Shown piece by piece: positions 46,678 through 58,919 of a DNA stretch of 64,000 bases. Source of the stretch: Alentia gelatinosa (Eukaryota > Annelida > Polychaeta > Phyllodocida > Polynoidae); NCBI GenBank assembly GCA_950022655.1, contig OX465589.1, forward strand, positions 30,729,970-30,793,969, in the 5' to 3' direction. The translations under genes were made by a program, and so were the position numbers. The notes beneath the pieces are model-generated. The model was not told the origin of the DNA. It worked only from the letters and a program-made list of their open reading frames with translations, and searched no databases. Positions within the stretch are counted from its first letter, which is position 1; each line of letters starts with the position of its first letter.

Positions 46678-47796
46678 CTACTCTTTGTAGCTAACCACAG
46701 CCTTCGATTTTAGTCGAGAGCTGCGGCGGGGTTTTGAGTCTATCTGAGACTCCATTCTACATCTCGAACCATGTTTATTATACACAGCTCGATTTGTAGC
46801 AAATTTAGACTTTTCCATGTCAGGTTTTTCCTCTACCCACACTTCCCTGTTTAGGTTAGCGTAAGTAGGAATCACCTTCGCCGTGTTGACGGGGGTTTGA
46901 CACCCGGCTTCCCAGCTCTTTGAACCCGGGACCTCTCTGGTTCCCCAGTAGGACCCGTGTTCAGTGACACATCCCGCTTTGTAGCAGGGTGTGAAACTTC
47001 AAAGTCGGAACTTTCGCACTTTCCTTCCCATAGTCGTAAACTAGCTACATGGGATTTATAACGCCTTCTTGACCATTCATCTTCTATCACTACTGTCATT
47101 TCTGACAATAGTTGAACAATTCTGGATGGTTTGTCCCAGTTAGGAGCGAGTTTTACATTTACCAACGGAGTGTGATATCGTACAACCCGGTCTCCTACTC
47201 GGAACTTATGTGGTTTAAGATTGACGTCATGGCCAGTCTTTTGCCACTCGGCAGCTTTTGTCAGATTCCGTCTTGCGAGGTAATATCCCTCTACAAAACG
47301 TTCTCTGAGCTTTTCGACAAATCCTATGGGACAAGGATCATCCGTAGACATTCCAGGAACCCCATAGACTATGTCGGCGGGCATCACTATTTCCTCGCCA
47401 AAGACGAGTAAATTAGGTGAACACCCCGTGCTTGAATGAATGGTCCCATTGTACGCATGAGCTATAAATGGTGCCAATTCATCCCAATTCTTCCGTTTTT
47501 CATCTACCAGGGTCCGAAGACACTGGATCAATGTCCGGTTGAATCTCTCCACCATACCATCTGATTGTGGACGATATGGATTCGTATGTGTCTTTTTGAT
47601 CTCGAGTATCCTACACATTTCTTTCCAGATCTGGGATTCAAATTCCCTTCCCTGGTCGAATGTAGTAAGCTCGGAGTTCCAAAAGGCAACATCCAGTTTT
47701 TCACTAAAGCTTCCTCACACGTGGCAGCTTTGTGATTCTTCATGGGATAGATCTGCACATATTTTGTGTAATAATCCATCACCACCATCATACAGG
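46678..47796 (-). pseudogene. pol: Gypsy copy 2 integrase C-terminal half and tail
   Basis: Begins within TCMMVVMDYYTK at the LTR junction. A one-base deletion near 47665 breaks the frame just at the second catalytic Asp. From 47618 a single frame runs through GMVERFNRTL, the GPF-type region (here DKPSRIVQ, with the GPF residues altered) and into the tail, showing that the tail belongs to pol. A deletion of about 110 bp between two acacggcg repeats near 46875 removes the AT-hook-like part and creates a stop; the last 65 codons (46875-46678) remain. Confidence 0.85.
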
Positions 47797-48327
47797 TGTA
47801 GTGGGATGGGAATCCAGCAGTGTTCGTTTGTTTCACGGAAGGTGGCGCGATATGCCGATCCTGACTGTGTAGTGATTCCGGGCAACGCCGCACACGAGAG
47901 TGGCGCGGCGGAGACCGGGATTACGTAACGCTTAGTATATATACTCAGCATTCACAGTAGGTTGACAGGCAGTCCTCGAGTGTCTCTTCTACGGAACGGA
48001 CCCTTGGGCCCTCACTTTGCAGGCGGGTTCTCGTAACCTTCCTGGTGGTTGGGCGAATCTTCTGGATTAGCCTATCCCGCTTTACCTAGCACCCATGTGC
48101 TAGGGTACTGTACTTGTGGGGAAGATCTTCCAGATCTTTCCGGGAAGTAAGTGATTAATAAACATCCCTGTTTATTAAATGACGTTGTTGTGTTGTGTGT
48201 GATTAGGTCTGTGCAAACTAACCGAAAACCGAACCAACCTACGTGAGTGCGTAGGGTGGGATCCTGCCTGGAACTAGCGTTCCGGATTGGGGTCATCCAA
48301 CCTGCTAGACAGGCGGCGACCACCACA
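47797..48327 (+). repeat. 5' LTR of Gypsy copy 3
   Basis: 531 bp with tgtagtggga...ccaccaca ends, nearly identical to 21918-22448. TATATATA at 47936-47943 and AATAAA at 48157-48162. Confidence 0.88.
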
Positions 48328-48328
48328 C

Positions 48329-48353
48329 TGGTGCCGTGACCAGGATTCGAACC
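48329..48353 (+). other. Primer-binding site resembling tRNA-His
   Basis: tggtgccgtgaccaggattc followed by gaacc. The match to the complement of a tRNA 3' end extends into the T-arm (gattcgaacc), better than in copy 1. tRNA-His is the best fit from memory of animal tRNA-His ends. Confidence 0.72.
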
Positions 48354-48369
48354 TTGGTTGTCTCGGTAA

Positions 48370-50266
48370 ATGCACGGATCTGGAATAAAAACCAGATCTC
48401 AGGCTGAACAGGAGAGTGAAAATGGGGAGGTAACTTCTCAACAAACTCTTCCGGCCCGGAATGACGACAAGTCTCCAAAACCAGAGGGAGGGGGTGAAAC
48501 CCAGAAGTCCGGTAAGGAGAAATCTCGGAAGAGAACCGCCGCTCAGAATTTGAGTTCGACGGTCCTAAAGAGTTTCAGTCCGGCGGCCGACAGCCGACAT
48601 GGCCCCGCAAGGGATCTGGAGGGACTCAGTAAAATTGAGTCTCAGACAGATAGTCCCGGAGAGTCTAGTACTCCCCGGAATAGGTCGGAAGATACCTTAA
48701 GAGTACCTTCCGATGAAGTTCCTGCAGGTTTCCTTGGACCAGAACTCTTAGCCGAGTTTGATAGGGAAAGGGAAGCCAGAGACATGTGTCGGGAACTAGA
48801 AGCTCGAAACCGTGAGATCGCCGAGGAGGTAGCCAAAAGGCACCATAACTTGGAAGAACTTTCGGTTCGCGAGAATGAGATTAGAGAAAATCGAGCGATT
48901 GGACCAACATGTACAATACATGAAGGACCAAGTTCGACTAGCAGAGACAGAATCATCCCAACGGATGCCTATGTCACAAGCTGGCTGGAGTAATGTGAGA
49001 GATCACCTATATTCCCCACCAGGGAAAGTAGAAGATCTAGAGAAGACCCCTAACAGATTCATATCTGGAACAAAGGGTGTGAAGACTCCTTTGGTTAGCT
49101 TCTGGCTACCCTCTGAGTCAAGAATGGGTTCTCCGAGTTCCGAACGTACTAGTAAAGCTATAGCTGAACTAGGGTTCAACTCGTTCAACCAAATCCGGGA
49201 ACAAGATCGGATCTTTAACTTGTCAATGGCGAGAGCTGACAAGGTTCCGATGATGCGCCCAGAGAACGCAGCCAGAAAGAACGCTGTCATTCCAAAACCT
49301 TACGGGAAAGGGATAGAGTGGGAACACTGGTTCGCAGGATTTTGTGAGGATATACAATGTAATGGCTGGAATAATGTCGATGCATTGCCATACCTCAAAA
49401 GAGCGTTACGAGATGGACCGGGGGAAGCTGCACTTCGCGCTTTTCGCCGTTCCGGTGGTACGGAATGGGATGAGCTAGTGGAGGTAGCCTCGTACTACTG
49501 TGGTCAGTTGGTAACGCTGAACCCCCGATCCACTTTTCTAAAGAGGATCCAGGGTAAAGAGGAGACAACTCGCGCCTATGGGCTAGCTTTGCAACAAATG
49601 TTGTTAGAGGTTTACCCAGGGACGGGATTAGATTCTCCTGCGCTACATGAAGATCTACAAACTCAGTTTGTAAAAGGACTTCGAGATGATGACGTGAGAG
49701 CGGAAGTCATCTCTAAATGGGAGCCCGGTATGAACTTCATGCAGGTGTTGCGAATAGTAGATGCCTATGAACTATGTATACTATTCGGAAAATATGCTAA
49801 TCCAGGAAAAACTTCCCGGGTTAACATAGTGGGTTCTACTTGGTCACAAGTAGAAGAAGATACCTACGAGTGTCAGGAAGCAGAAATAAAGGATATACTC
49901 TCTAATATCCACTCGATGGTACTCGGAAGAGGAGGTTTCAATAGACGGGGACGTGGGAGAGGTCGAACCCCTAGCTTTGGAAGGAACAGCGATGTACCTT
50001 CTGTGGCAGAGGCAAAACCAATAACCACTGATCCTGAAGGAAATTCCTCGGAGGTTATGAAGTTGTTGACCAAAATCAACGAAAGACTGAATCAGGTGAA
50101 GAAAAACCAGCTGGATGTCCGACGTTGTTGGCGGTGCAACAAAATGGGACATATCTCTCCAGATTGTCCTGAAGCCCGGAACGTTACTACAGTGGAAACA
50201 CCTCGTAGTCTGCCTGCGTTGATGGTTGCCTCTTAGAGAGAACCGGAAAACAAAGAAGGACTGTAG
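48370..50266 (+). pseudogene. gag: Gypsy copy 3 gag (nearly complete)
   Basis: ATG at 48370. A 2-bp deletion near 48870 shifts the frame once; from there one frame runs 450 codons through the capsid-like region (WEHWFAGFCEDIQCNGWN), the RGRGRGR basic stretch and a CX2CX4HX4C knuckle (CWRCNKMGHISPDC) to a premature TAG at 50234. The gag terminator shared with copy 1 is the TAG at 50264-50266. This copy keeps the 29 bp lost by copy 1. Confidence 0.88.
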
Positions 50267-52797
50267 CGAGTGGCAACACTGCGGTCCGGGAAGGAAAGTG
50301 CCAGGAAACTCAAACCTGTGAGATCTATAAGAAGGAAAATATTTCCAACTTACCAGAAAAGGGAAAGATACAAAATATGGTCGCAACGATCTGTAGTAAG
50401 TATCTTTCACCCGGGCACCCCTGTCTGCAATGGCTTTGTCAACGTGGATGGGATCTTGGAACCTTGGATGGGATCTCACGGTTTATACGACAACCGTCCC
50501 CCTTAGGAGGGGGACGTTGGTATGTGCCGGCTAGAATTCAAGGAAGAAAGATAGATCTATTATTAGATACTGGCGCTAGTCACTCTGTGTTGAACAATGG
50601 ACTCTATCAGTCTCTTGGATTTGCACAGGAATGTCATGTTCCTGGAGCTTCGGCAAAAGCTGCTAATGGCACTCACATAAGATGCTATGGTAGTGTGATT
50701 ATTCCAGTCTCAATAGGTAACACTGAGGGTCCCATACTCAGTGATATTGAAGAGAGTGGAATATTAGGCGTAGATTTTCTCACCCTCTATGGAGGTTCTG
50801 TGGATCTACCAGATGGCACTCTCCGACTCAAATTTCCTGAGTTAATGGAAGTGGAATGTAGTTGTCGACGGATTTCTTCTTTGATTTCTGTTCGACAAGA
50901 TGTGGGCATCCCACCTCAGCAGATGGTTAATGTCCTGATAGCTGGGGAAGGCGATTTACCACGTGGAGATGCACTCTTCGAGCCAGACCTGGAACTGTTT
51001 TCTAAAAAAGGAATACAGGCCTGGGATACCTTGATCGGAAGTGCCAGAGAAGGATCAATTCCTATAAGAAATCATACCTCCGGGTTGATTAAACTGAAGA
51101 AGGGTGATACATTGGGCTGGGTAACCCTAGCTCATGTGGATGGCCTAGTGGACTCCAGTCCACAGGGAATCACACCTATTCCAGTTTCCGAAATAACCGG
51201 GGAAGATGAACAATCTGAACTGGGAAGATCGGACTTAATAGGAAATGATTATGAAGAAGTACGAGTTAGTGCTATCGATACAGGAACGGGATACCTTCAA
51301 GTTCCGAGTCCATTGCACGAAACTCTGGAAACCTTAGTTCAGACGACAGACGCACTAAACAGTGGGGAACGACATGAACTAAGAATTCTTCTGAAGAAAA
51401 TGGATTCAATCTTTGCTCGACCTGGAGATCCCTTGGGAAGAACGGATCGAGTAGAACACACGATTGACACTGAAGGTCATCAACCTTTCCGCCTTCCTTA
51501 TCGACGGCTACCTCCGGTAAAACGGGAAGCTTTAGAAGAGGAAGTAGGGAAAATGATGGACCAGAAAGTAATCATCCCCAGTGCAAGTCCTTGGGCTAGC
51601 CCGGTGGTAATGGTTACTAAAAAGGATGGTACTTGCTGATTCTGTATTGATTACAGAAAATTGAATGGTATCACCCGGAAGAATGCTTCTCCAATACCCC
51701 GGATCAATGAGAGTCTCGACTCTCTGGGAGGGAACCAGTGGTTTTGTACTCTGGATCAGTCGAAAACGGCGTTCACCACTCATCAAGGGCTTTACGAGTT
51801 TACAGTAATGCCATTTGGCCTCTGTAATGCTCCTGCGACTTTCGAATCCATGATGGATCAGATGTTGCGGGGTCTACAGTGGAAAAAGTGTTTGGTTTAT
51901 CTGGATGACATAATCATCTTCGGAAAGAATTATGTCGAATGTCTAGAAAACCTAAGGGAGGTATTTGAGCGGATTCAATCTTATCTCAATCTCAAACCTC
52001 AAAAATGCAAACTGTTTCGCAAATCTGTGGAATACTTGGGATGGATAGTTTCCGGAAATGGAATCCGGGCAGATCCTTCCAAGTTAGAGGTAGTGGCTAA
52101 TTGGCCACGCCCCCAGAATATAAAAGACATAAGGTCTTTCCTAGGATTTTGTTCGTATTACCGCGACTTTATCCCGGGTTTTTCTGAAATTGCACACCCT
52201 ATGCAACAGTATGTAGTACTAGATAAGCCAGGGAAGCAAAAAGAGATCCAATGGACTCCGGAAGCTGAACACGCTTTTCTGGGACTAAAAAGAAAGTTTA
52301 TGGAGACCCCCGTGTTGAAATACCCTCTACCCCAGGGTCGGTTCATTCTTGACACTGACGCTAGTAACGAGAGTATTGGAGCGGCGTTGTCTCAGATACA
52401 GGATGGTGTGGAAGTTCCAATAGCTTTTGCCAGCAACAGCTTAAGTAAAAGCCAGCGGAATTACTGTACTACTAAGAGGGAACTCTTAGCAGTTGTGGTG
52501 TATGTAAGAAAATATCGACACTTCCTAGCAGGTGGAGATTTCATCTTACGTACCGACCATTCTTCTCTCAAATGGCTCTTTAACTTTAAGGACGCCGAGG
52601 GAATGATTGGAAGATGGCTGGCAGCTCTCTCCGAATTCGGGTTGACAAACTGCCAGATCGAGCACCGGGCTGGAAAGTCACACATTAATGCGGTTTGTCT
52701 CTCAAGGAGACCAGTGCGGAAATGTGGACGACCAGATTGCCGGGATTGTGGCGAACATAGAGCAGTGATAACTACTCTACGTTCCCAGAAAGTGAAG
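50263..52797 (+). pseudogene. pol: Gypsy copy 3 pol: protease, RT and RNase H (broken)
   Basis: In the -1 register to gag. Protease LLLDTGAS is intact. RT is interrupted by a TGA at 51637-51639 (CGA in copy 1) and by a 42-bp deletion near 51755, between short atc repeats, just after the catalytic Asp of the first RT motif. YLDD and the RNase H DTDAS motif are kept. Unlike copy 1, RNase H is in frame with integrase. Confidence 0.9.
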
Positions 52798-54539
52798 CCG
52801 CCACTAAACTATCAGTGGACACTAGAACAGATTAAGGAAAGTCAACAGGCTGACCCAGATCTGTTCCGGTTAACTAAACTGATAGCTAATGGACTCCATA
52901 GACCTACAGGGCCCGAGATCTCGCCTGAAAACCGTGAATTTCGGAATCTATGTGGTCAATGGAAAGAGCTAGAAGTCCGAGATGGAGTATTATATCGATG
53001 GAGAACCACGTTGCAACCACTTAAACGTGCTCTACAACTAGTGGTCCCTCGAGAATTACGATCCGGACTAATGACTCTATGTCACGAACATAGGAGTGCA
53101 GCTCATCTAGGACGGAAAAGGACGGTAGCCAGAATAAGGCGTCGTTACTACTGGCCTGGAATGGGTGCAGATATTCGAAGATGGATATCTGGATGTTCCA
53201 TATGTAGCAAAGTCAAACCCGGGGTAGGACTCGGAAAGATGCCGCTACAACAGGAACTGTTTGGTGTCAGGTTTGCCAGAATCGCTCTAGATATCATATC
53301 CGGTATCGACGAGTCAGAGGAAGGAAATACCTGTATGATGGTGGTGATGGATTATTACACAAAATATGTGCAGATCTATCCCATGAAGAATCACAAAGCT
53401 GCCACGTGTGCGGAAGCTTTAGTGAAAAACTGGATGTTGCCTTTTGGAACTCCGAGCATACTACATTCCGACCAGGAAAGGGAATTTGAATCCCAGATCT
53501 GGAAAGAAATGTGTAGGATACTCGAGATTAAAAGACACATACGAATCCATATCGTCCACAATCAGATGGTATGGTGGAGAGATTCAACCGGACATTGATC
53601 CAGTGTCTTCGGACCCTGGTAGATGAAAATCGGAAGAATTGGGATGAATTGGCACCATTTATAGCTCATGCGTATAATGGGACCATTCTTTCAAGCACGG
53701 GGTGTTCACCTAATTTACTCGTCTTTGGCGAGGAAATAGTGATGCCCGCTGACAGAGTCTATGGGGTTCCTGGAATGTCTACGGATGATCCTTGTCCCAT
53801 AGGATTTGTCGAAAAGCTCAGAGAACGTTTTATAGAGGGATATTACCTCGGAAGACGGAATCTGACAAAAGCTGCAGAGTGGCAAAAGACTGGCCATGAC
53901 GTCAATCTTAAACCACGTAAGTTCCGAGTAGGAGACCGGGTTGTACGATACCACACTCCGTTGGTAAATGTAAAACTCGCTCCTAACTGGGACGGACCAT
54001 TCAGAATTGTTCAATTATTGTCAGAAATGACAGTAGTGATAGAAGATGAATGGTCAAGAAGGCGTTATAAATCCCATGTAGCTCGTTTACGACTATGGGA
54101 GGGAAAGCGCTAATGTTCCGACTTTGAAGTTTCACACCCTGCTACAAAGCGGGATGTGTCACTGAACACGGGTCCTACTGGGGAACCAGAGAGGTCCTGG
54201 GTTCAAAGAGCCGGGAAGCCGGGTGTCAAACCCCCGTCAACACGGCGGAGGCAGACCCGGATGGGGAAGTCCCGGTCAAAGGTTACCGGGGTTCCGAGTG
54301 GGTGCTCGCCTACACGGCGAAAACCGGGACGTCCGCGGAAGGTGATTCCTACTTACGCTAACCTAAACAGGGAAGTGTGGGTAGAAGAAAAACCTGACAT
54401 GGAAAAGTCTAAATTTGCTACAAATCGAGCTGTGTATAATAAACATGGTTCGAGATGTAGAATGGAGTCTAAAATAGACTCAAAACCCCGCCGTAGCTCT
54501 CGACTAAAATCGAAGGCTGTGGTTAGCTACAAAGAGTAG
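52798..54539 (+). pseudogene. pol: Gypsy copy 3 pol: integrase and basic tail (broken)
   Basis: The HHCC zinc region and both Asp residues are present (the second reads HSDQEREF). A one-base deletion in an A-run near 53533 shifts the frame before the catalytic Glu; the frame resumes from 53571 with GMVERFNRTL and NWDGPFRIVQLL, then meets TAA at 54111-54113. The tail (54156-54539) keeps RKPGRPRK and ends at the same place as in copy 1. Confidence 0.9.
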
Positions 54540-55106
54540 TGGTGCCGGGGTTGTCAAAAACACAACGAGAAGCAATGGTACGAAATGTAGATCGTTGGTA
54601 GTCAGTGGCGTGTCAATTATACATGAATGTTGATCAAACAGTTACCTTAATATCAGTCGTTGTGTGCCGCAGCCCAGACGTTGCTCTAAGGGACCCCGTC
54701 GAGGACCCTCTAGAGGCTGCAGAATTGCCGAACGCTCTGTAAGGTCTGATCCATTTATATGAAAATTGTACAAGTCTCCCATACTATCACAAGATACACG
54801 ACGGCGATAAGAAAATCCACGCGGTGGAGAACTCGGGGTGGAGCTCAAAAAGGGGTTTCCCCGGGTTTTGGAACCTGTGCTGGGTGATTGAAGGCGTGAA
54901 CGAATCAAGTCGAGCGTAACGCTGACCTTTGGTTTCTTCACGCATGCGGTGTTGAGACGCTCAAGATGAGCCAGTCTCGACACGGTTGATTGGTTCGCGA
55001 CTGCGAATCTAGGTCACTTAGGAGTATATAAGACTCTGTTTTTTCAGTAGTCTTCACTCTGTGATCGGAGTGGTGCCTAGCACCACGGGAGTCGGGCGGT
55101 AGCAGC
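54540..55106 (+). promoter_or_regulatory. Spacer with TATA-like promoter, Gypsy copy 3
   Basis: Conserved counterpart of 28690-29257: TATATAAG near 55025, TCAGT about 20 bp later, and the intact gtggtgcctagcaccac hairpin before the ATG at 55107. No coding is supported in this spacer. Confidence 0.55.
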
Positions 55107-57131
55107 ATGGCTGACCGTGCCCCGTCTACGGAGGGCGAGCGCGAGCTCCCCTCACCCCTGCCCTGATCCTCAGCTTCGGCTGAGCGGGGGGCAGATCTGG
55201 ACGATGATGCTTTGCTCATCGGGTCAGATGATGGTGATTTTGACCTGGAAGGGGACGAGTCTGAGGACTCTGTTCTTCTTGGGGTAACCCGAGATGAACG
55301 ACCCGGAAAGGGAAAAAGTCACACCGGGAAGAAGTCCGAGGCGGCCCCAGCCGCTAAGGGTTCTTCTGGTGCCCGTCCGAAGACGAGCTCAGTGAAAACT
55401 GAGGCCTCTGACTCGGATGTGGTTATGGCCGAAGGTTCTGAATCGGAGCGCGATACGCCAAGGCGAGGCCGAGCGCGCCCGCGTCGTCGCTCTCCGAAAA
55501 AGTCCTCCGAAGAGATGGGTTCCAGGCATGAGGTTTCAACTCAGAGCCTGGAACAGATGTTGGCTGGGATCCCAGATCCCAAAACGCGTGCCATAGTACA
55601 GTCAATGTACCAAAATTGGACTCCACCCGGAGTGGAGCTGGCGGAAGCTGGGACCTTTTTGGCCCCGGGTCCGGTAGCAAAACCCGGAAGGACCGAGGCT
55701 GGTACAGAGACAGCTATGGAGACTGATTCGTCAGTTGGGGGCGACTCTGTAACGGGGGTCGTCCAGCAAAGGTGAAAAACCGGTGTCACAACCGGCTAAA
55801 CCCGCGCCGGGGAAGTCTGTCAGCAACACTGAGGTGTCAAAACCTCAGGATGCGAATAAGACTGAGCCGCAGCTGTCGAAGCAGAACCGGAAGCGACTCC
55901 GTCGTGCAGCCCGGAAAGTGGAGTTGGAGAAGACTGAAGGTCAGCCGGAATCGCGTGACTCGGGGAAAGGGAAACCTCAACCCGGGAAGCACGAGGAGTC
56001 AAAGGGGGCTGAGTCGAAAGGCTCGGACAAACCCGCGGCGCAGGCTGGACCTAGTGCGGCTGACGCTACACCGAGCACCTCAACAGGTGCCACGGGTGGC
56101 GAAGATGTCAAGTGTTGGGGAACGGAGATGGACAGGGCTAAACCCCTGGCCAAATCTAACCCCGACAATGATGACGGTGATTTCCAACCTGGCGTAAAGC
56201 GGGCTGGGAAGAGAACGGTAGCTAGACAGATACCCGCCTCTTTGCTGGGCAAGACTTATACTTGCCTAGAAGATCTCCGTCATGGGAACCGGCATTACAT
56301 CCCAGATGGTGTCGGTTTAGATGGAACCTTAGACGATGAGGAATGGTTGGTTGACGAGGGTTCTCCCAACGCCTTGTACATCGACGGGGTGAAAGGAGTG
56401 TCCCAAGTTAGCCGGCTGAAGTACGAGGATCTGGTCAAAGACCGGATCGCGTACGCATGGCACAAGTTTGGTAACGGCAATCATTGTGTCTTTCTGAGTT
56501 GCCATGGAAGGGACAAGAAATTGTCACCGACCTACGCAACTGAAGGTTGCTACGCTAGGCACCTCGTAGAGGTACACTTAGCTGAGCGACCGTGGCTACA
56601 GTGCCTTGGCAAGAAGGGTGGTTCTTGCCAGGCCGGGTGTGCCAGTTCGAGGCGATCGTGTCTAGTCCGACACATTGCCCGGGAACACCGGACTGCTGGT
56701 GCTGCTGCTCGGGAACGGGTCACGAATCTGTGGCAGAGATTCATTGACTTGGGTTACGATGCTCAGAAAGGCAAACCGGAACCCGAGACTTGTGTGACAG
56801 ACGGTCGATTGTTTAAGATCGGATGGAAGAAGAATCCTGGCTGGTTCGGGAGTCTGATGCTATCCGGTTCAAAACATCGACAGATGTCAAAGGAGTCGAG
56901 GAAGAAACGGTCCCTTAGCCAAGAACCGTCTCGAAAGTCCTCGAAGGCTAAACGACGGGTCAAGAAGTTGTCATCGCCCTCGTCCAGCGAGACTGACACT
57001 TCTGAGCGATCCAGTCGGAAGCCTAAGAAGAAGTTGGCTCCTAGTAAGCACACCATCGCTGACGTGGTGGAAGCTGCTTACCAGGTTGCGCCAAGGTTGT
57101 CTGAGGGATTGAAACTACTCTCAGACCCGAG
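55107..57131 (+). pseudogene. Gypsy third ORF (zinc-finger protein), copy 3, truncated
   Basis: ATG at 55107; TGA at 55164-55166 (GGA in copy 1); one-base insertion in a G-run near 55757; then a long frame from 55783 through both zinc fingers (CVFLSCHGRD...RHLVEVH, CQAGC...CLVRHIAREH) and the K/S/R-rich stretch. Homology stops at 57131, losing the C-terminal helical region. Lesions differ from those of copies 1 and 2, so the copies decayed independently. Confidence 0.75.
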
Positions 57132-57410
57132 GAACCAGTCTTATAGGCTGGTTCATGTCACATGGTTACATACTTCCTTATTAGGAACATTAGTTATACA
57201 GCAGAGAATACATGATTAAATACTATTGGTTCTTCCAAGTCACATGGGAATGCCCAAACCATATATGGTAAAGGCAATATGGCGCATGACTAGTGCGGAC
57301 GTGGTCAACATCGGGTCCTGAAAATACGTACACGAAATCTCCTAAATACTGGGTGAAGGCAACGGTGCGACATGGCAACAAACGCCCCTACATCCAGAGA
57401 CTTACGTTAA

Positions 57411-57809
57411 ATGCCCAAAGGTAAGGTGGACACGAGGAAAAAGAAGCCTGATCAAAAACCAGAAACTCCAATGACCATGGATCCGCCGACCGCTGAAACT
57501 CCCCTGTTATCGCCTGCCGAGAAGCCACAGTGCCTACCTAGACTTACACATGACTCGACAAACAGCGACATAATAAACAAAATCAATGAACTCGAGGACC
57601 GTATGACGGTACAAGAAAAGCAAACTACAAAAACAACGGAGATTATAAACAGCTTACAAGCGAGAAGCAAGAAGTCTGAAAAAATGCAAAACAGCACAGC
57701 CTCACTGATTGACTCTCTTACTCAGAACATGAAAACGCTTACTGAGAATGTCAAATCCCTGCAAGAAAATGCAAGCGTACGGGGCAAAGAAACGGTTAAC
57801 GGAAAATGA
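57411..57809 (+). CDS. Short coiled-coil ORF of non-LTR element A
   Basis: 132 codons, ATG at 57411. Basic N-terminus (MPKGKVDTRKKKP), a Pro/Thr-rich part, then heptad-like helices (NKINELEDRMTVQEKQ, LIDSLTQNMKTLTENVKSLQ). It resembles the N-terminal half of ORF1 proteins that coat element RNA. No zinc knuckle or RRM follows; the frame ends where endonuclease sequence begins in another frame, so the original ORF1 is probably truncated by deletion. Confidence 0.6.
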   Translation: MPKGKVDTRKKKPDQKPETPMTMDPPTAETPLLSPAEKPQCLPRLTHDSTNSDIINKINELEDRMTVQEKQTTKTTEIINSLQARSKKSEKMQNSTASLIDSLTQNMKTLTENVKSLQENASVRGKETVNGK

Positions 57810-57815
57810 CCGAAT

Positions 57816-58919
57816 TCAGGATTATCAACTAAATGGTTATCAATTGGTTAGAAGTGATAGAACATGGAAAGAGCAAATTACAGATACCAAACCAAAAATT
57901 GGCGGAGGACTTTGCATTTATGCAAGGTCTAACATTGCACTTGACCACACTATATTACAGGAATATAATATAAGCACCCGGGACCTTGAAACTCAAGTGG
58001 TGCTAATCAAAAGAGATCATGCTAAGAACATCATAGTGGTAAATATATACAGACCTACGGGAGGTCAACCTAGGGAAGGAATCAGAATCCTAACACAACT
58101 AATTCAATCCATAAAAGAAAGCTTTGACTGTGAACTAATTGCAATAGGTGATATTAATATAAATGTTCTACAAATAAATGACCCAAATACAAGAGAGCTA
58201 ATTAACAATATGAACCAACTAGGCCTAAAACAGTTAATAAAAGAAACTACTCGGTACTCGCAAAACAACTCCTGTCTCAATTTGATTTTCACGTCTGTAC
58301 ACAGTGTACCAAAACACGGAGTATTAACACTTTCATATAGTGACCACCAAAGCATATTCATGATTATAAAACACCATCAACAAAAAGTATCAAAAAAACG
58401 CATTTCGGGCCGCTCATACACAAGATATAACAAGAATGAATTTAAACAATATCTTGACAGTGTAAATTGGGATGATTTTAAAATCTTAGGGAATACTAAT
58501 GACAAATGGATGTATACAAAAACAGGATAGAAAACTTCCTAGATATTAAGTGTAAAATAAGGGAATTCACAATTAAAGAGCAAGTCCAACCATGGATAAC
58601 GCAAGAGACTATTGAACTAATAAATGACAAAAACAAACTCCTAAAAAAGAGTAAAATAACAGGTCTTGAAATAGACAAAGCAAACGCGAGAAGAGCTCGA
58701 AACCTAGCCAATAGTATGATAAAAAAGGCAAGACAGACATTTATAGTAAATAAACTAGAAGAACACACATCTGACCATAAAAACTTTTGGAAAACCATTA
58801 ATAATATCCTCCCAACAGCCACACAACATGATCCCCAAAAAATCAAATTAAAAAATATAGACTCAAAACCAATAGAACAGCACTTGCTCCCACCTCTGCA
58901 AACACCCACGTAGCTGGAA
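57816..58919 (+). pseudogene. Endonuclease and linker of non-LTR element A
   Basis: AP-endonuclease fold that nicks target DNA: GGGLCIYARSNI, VVNIYRPTGG, ELIAIGDININ (GDxN) and YSDHQSIFM (SDH) appear in order up to 58530. The N-terminal catalytic part (about 60-70 residues) is absent. The next frame (58506-58913) carries the usual linker between endonuclease and RT (FWKTINNILPTA). Frame changes make it non-functional. Confidence 0.78.

Larger units (their letters stand above)
41895..47796 (-). mobile_element. Gypsy copy 2, 5'-truncated
   Basis: Minus-strand copy with the later half of integrase, the pol tail, the conserved spacer, ORF3 and about 1.1 kb of 3' sequence not present in copies 1 or 3. 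Its upstream part is missing because the 5' LTR of copy 3 starts at 47797 inside the integrase. Its 3' end meets TTAGGG-like repeats at 41895, and no LTR like 21918-22448 is present there. Confidence 0.88.
47797..57131 (+). mobile_element. Ty3/Gypsy LTR retrotransposon, copy 3, nested in copy 2
   Basis: Same order as copy 1: 531-bp 5' LTR, primer site, gag, pol, spacer and ORF3. The LTR begins inside the integrase of copy 2, so copy 3 is the younger insertion at that point. Homology to copy 1 ends at 57131 in ORF3, where non-LTR retrotransposon sequence starts. No 3' LTR is seen. With copy 2 it forms a large head-to-head inverted arrangement. Confidence 0.92.

Noticed and set aside
48329..48353. 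tRNA gene at gattcgaacc
   Set aside because: Only the 3' part of a tRNA is present in complement, directly after an LTR, which fits a primer-binding site.
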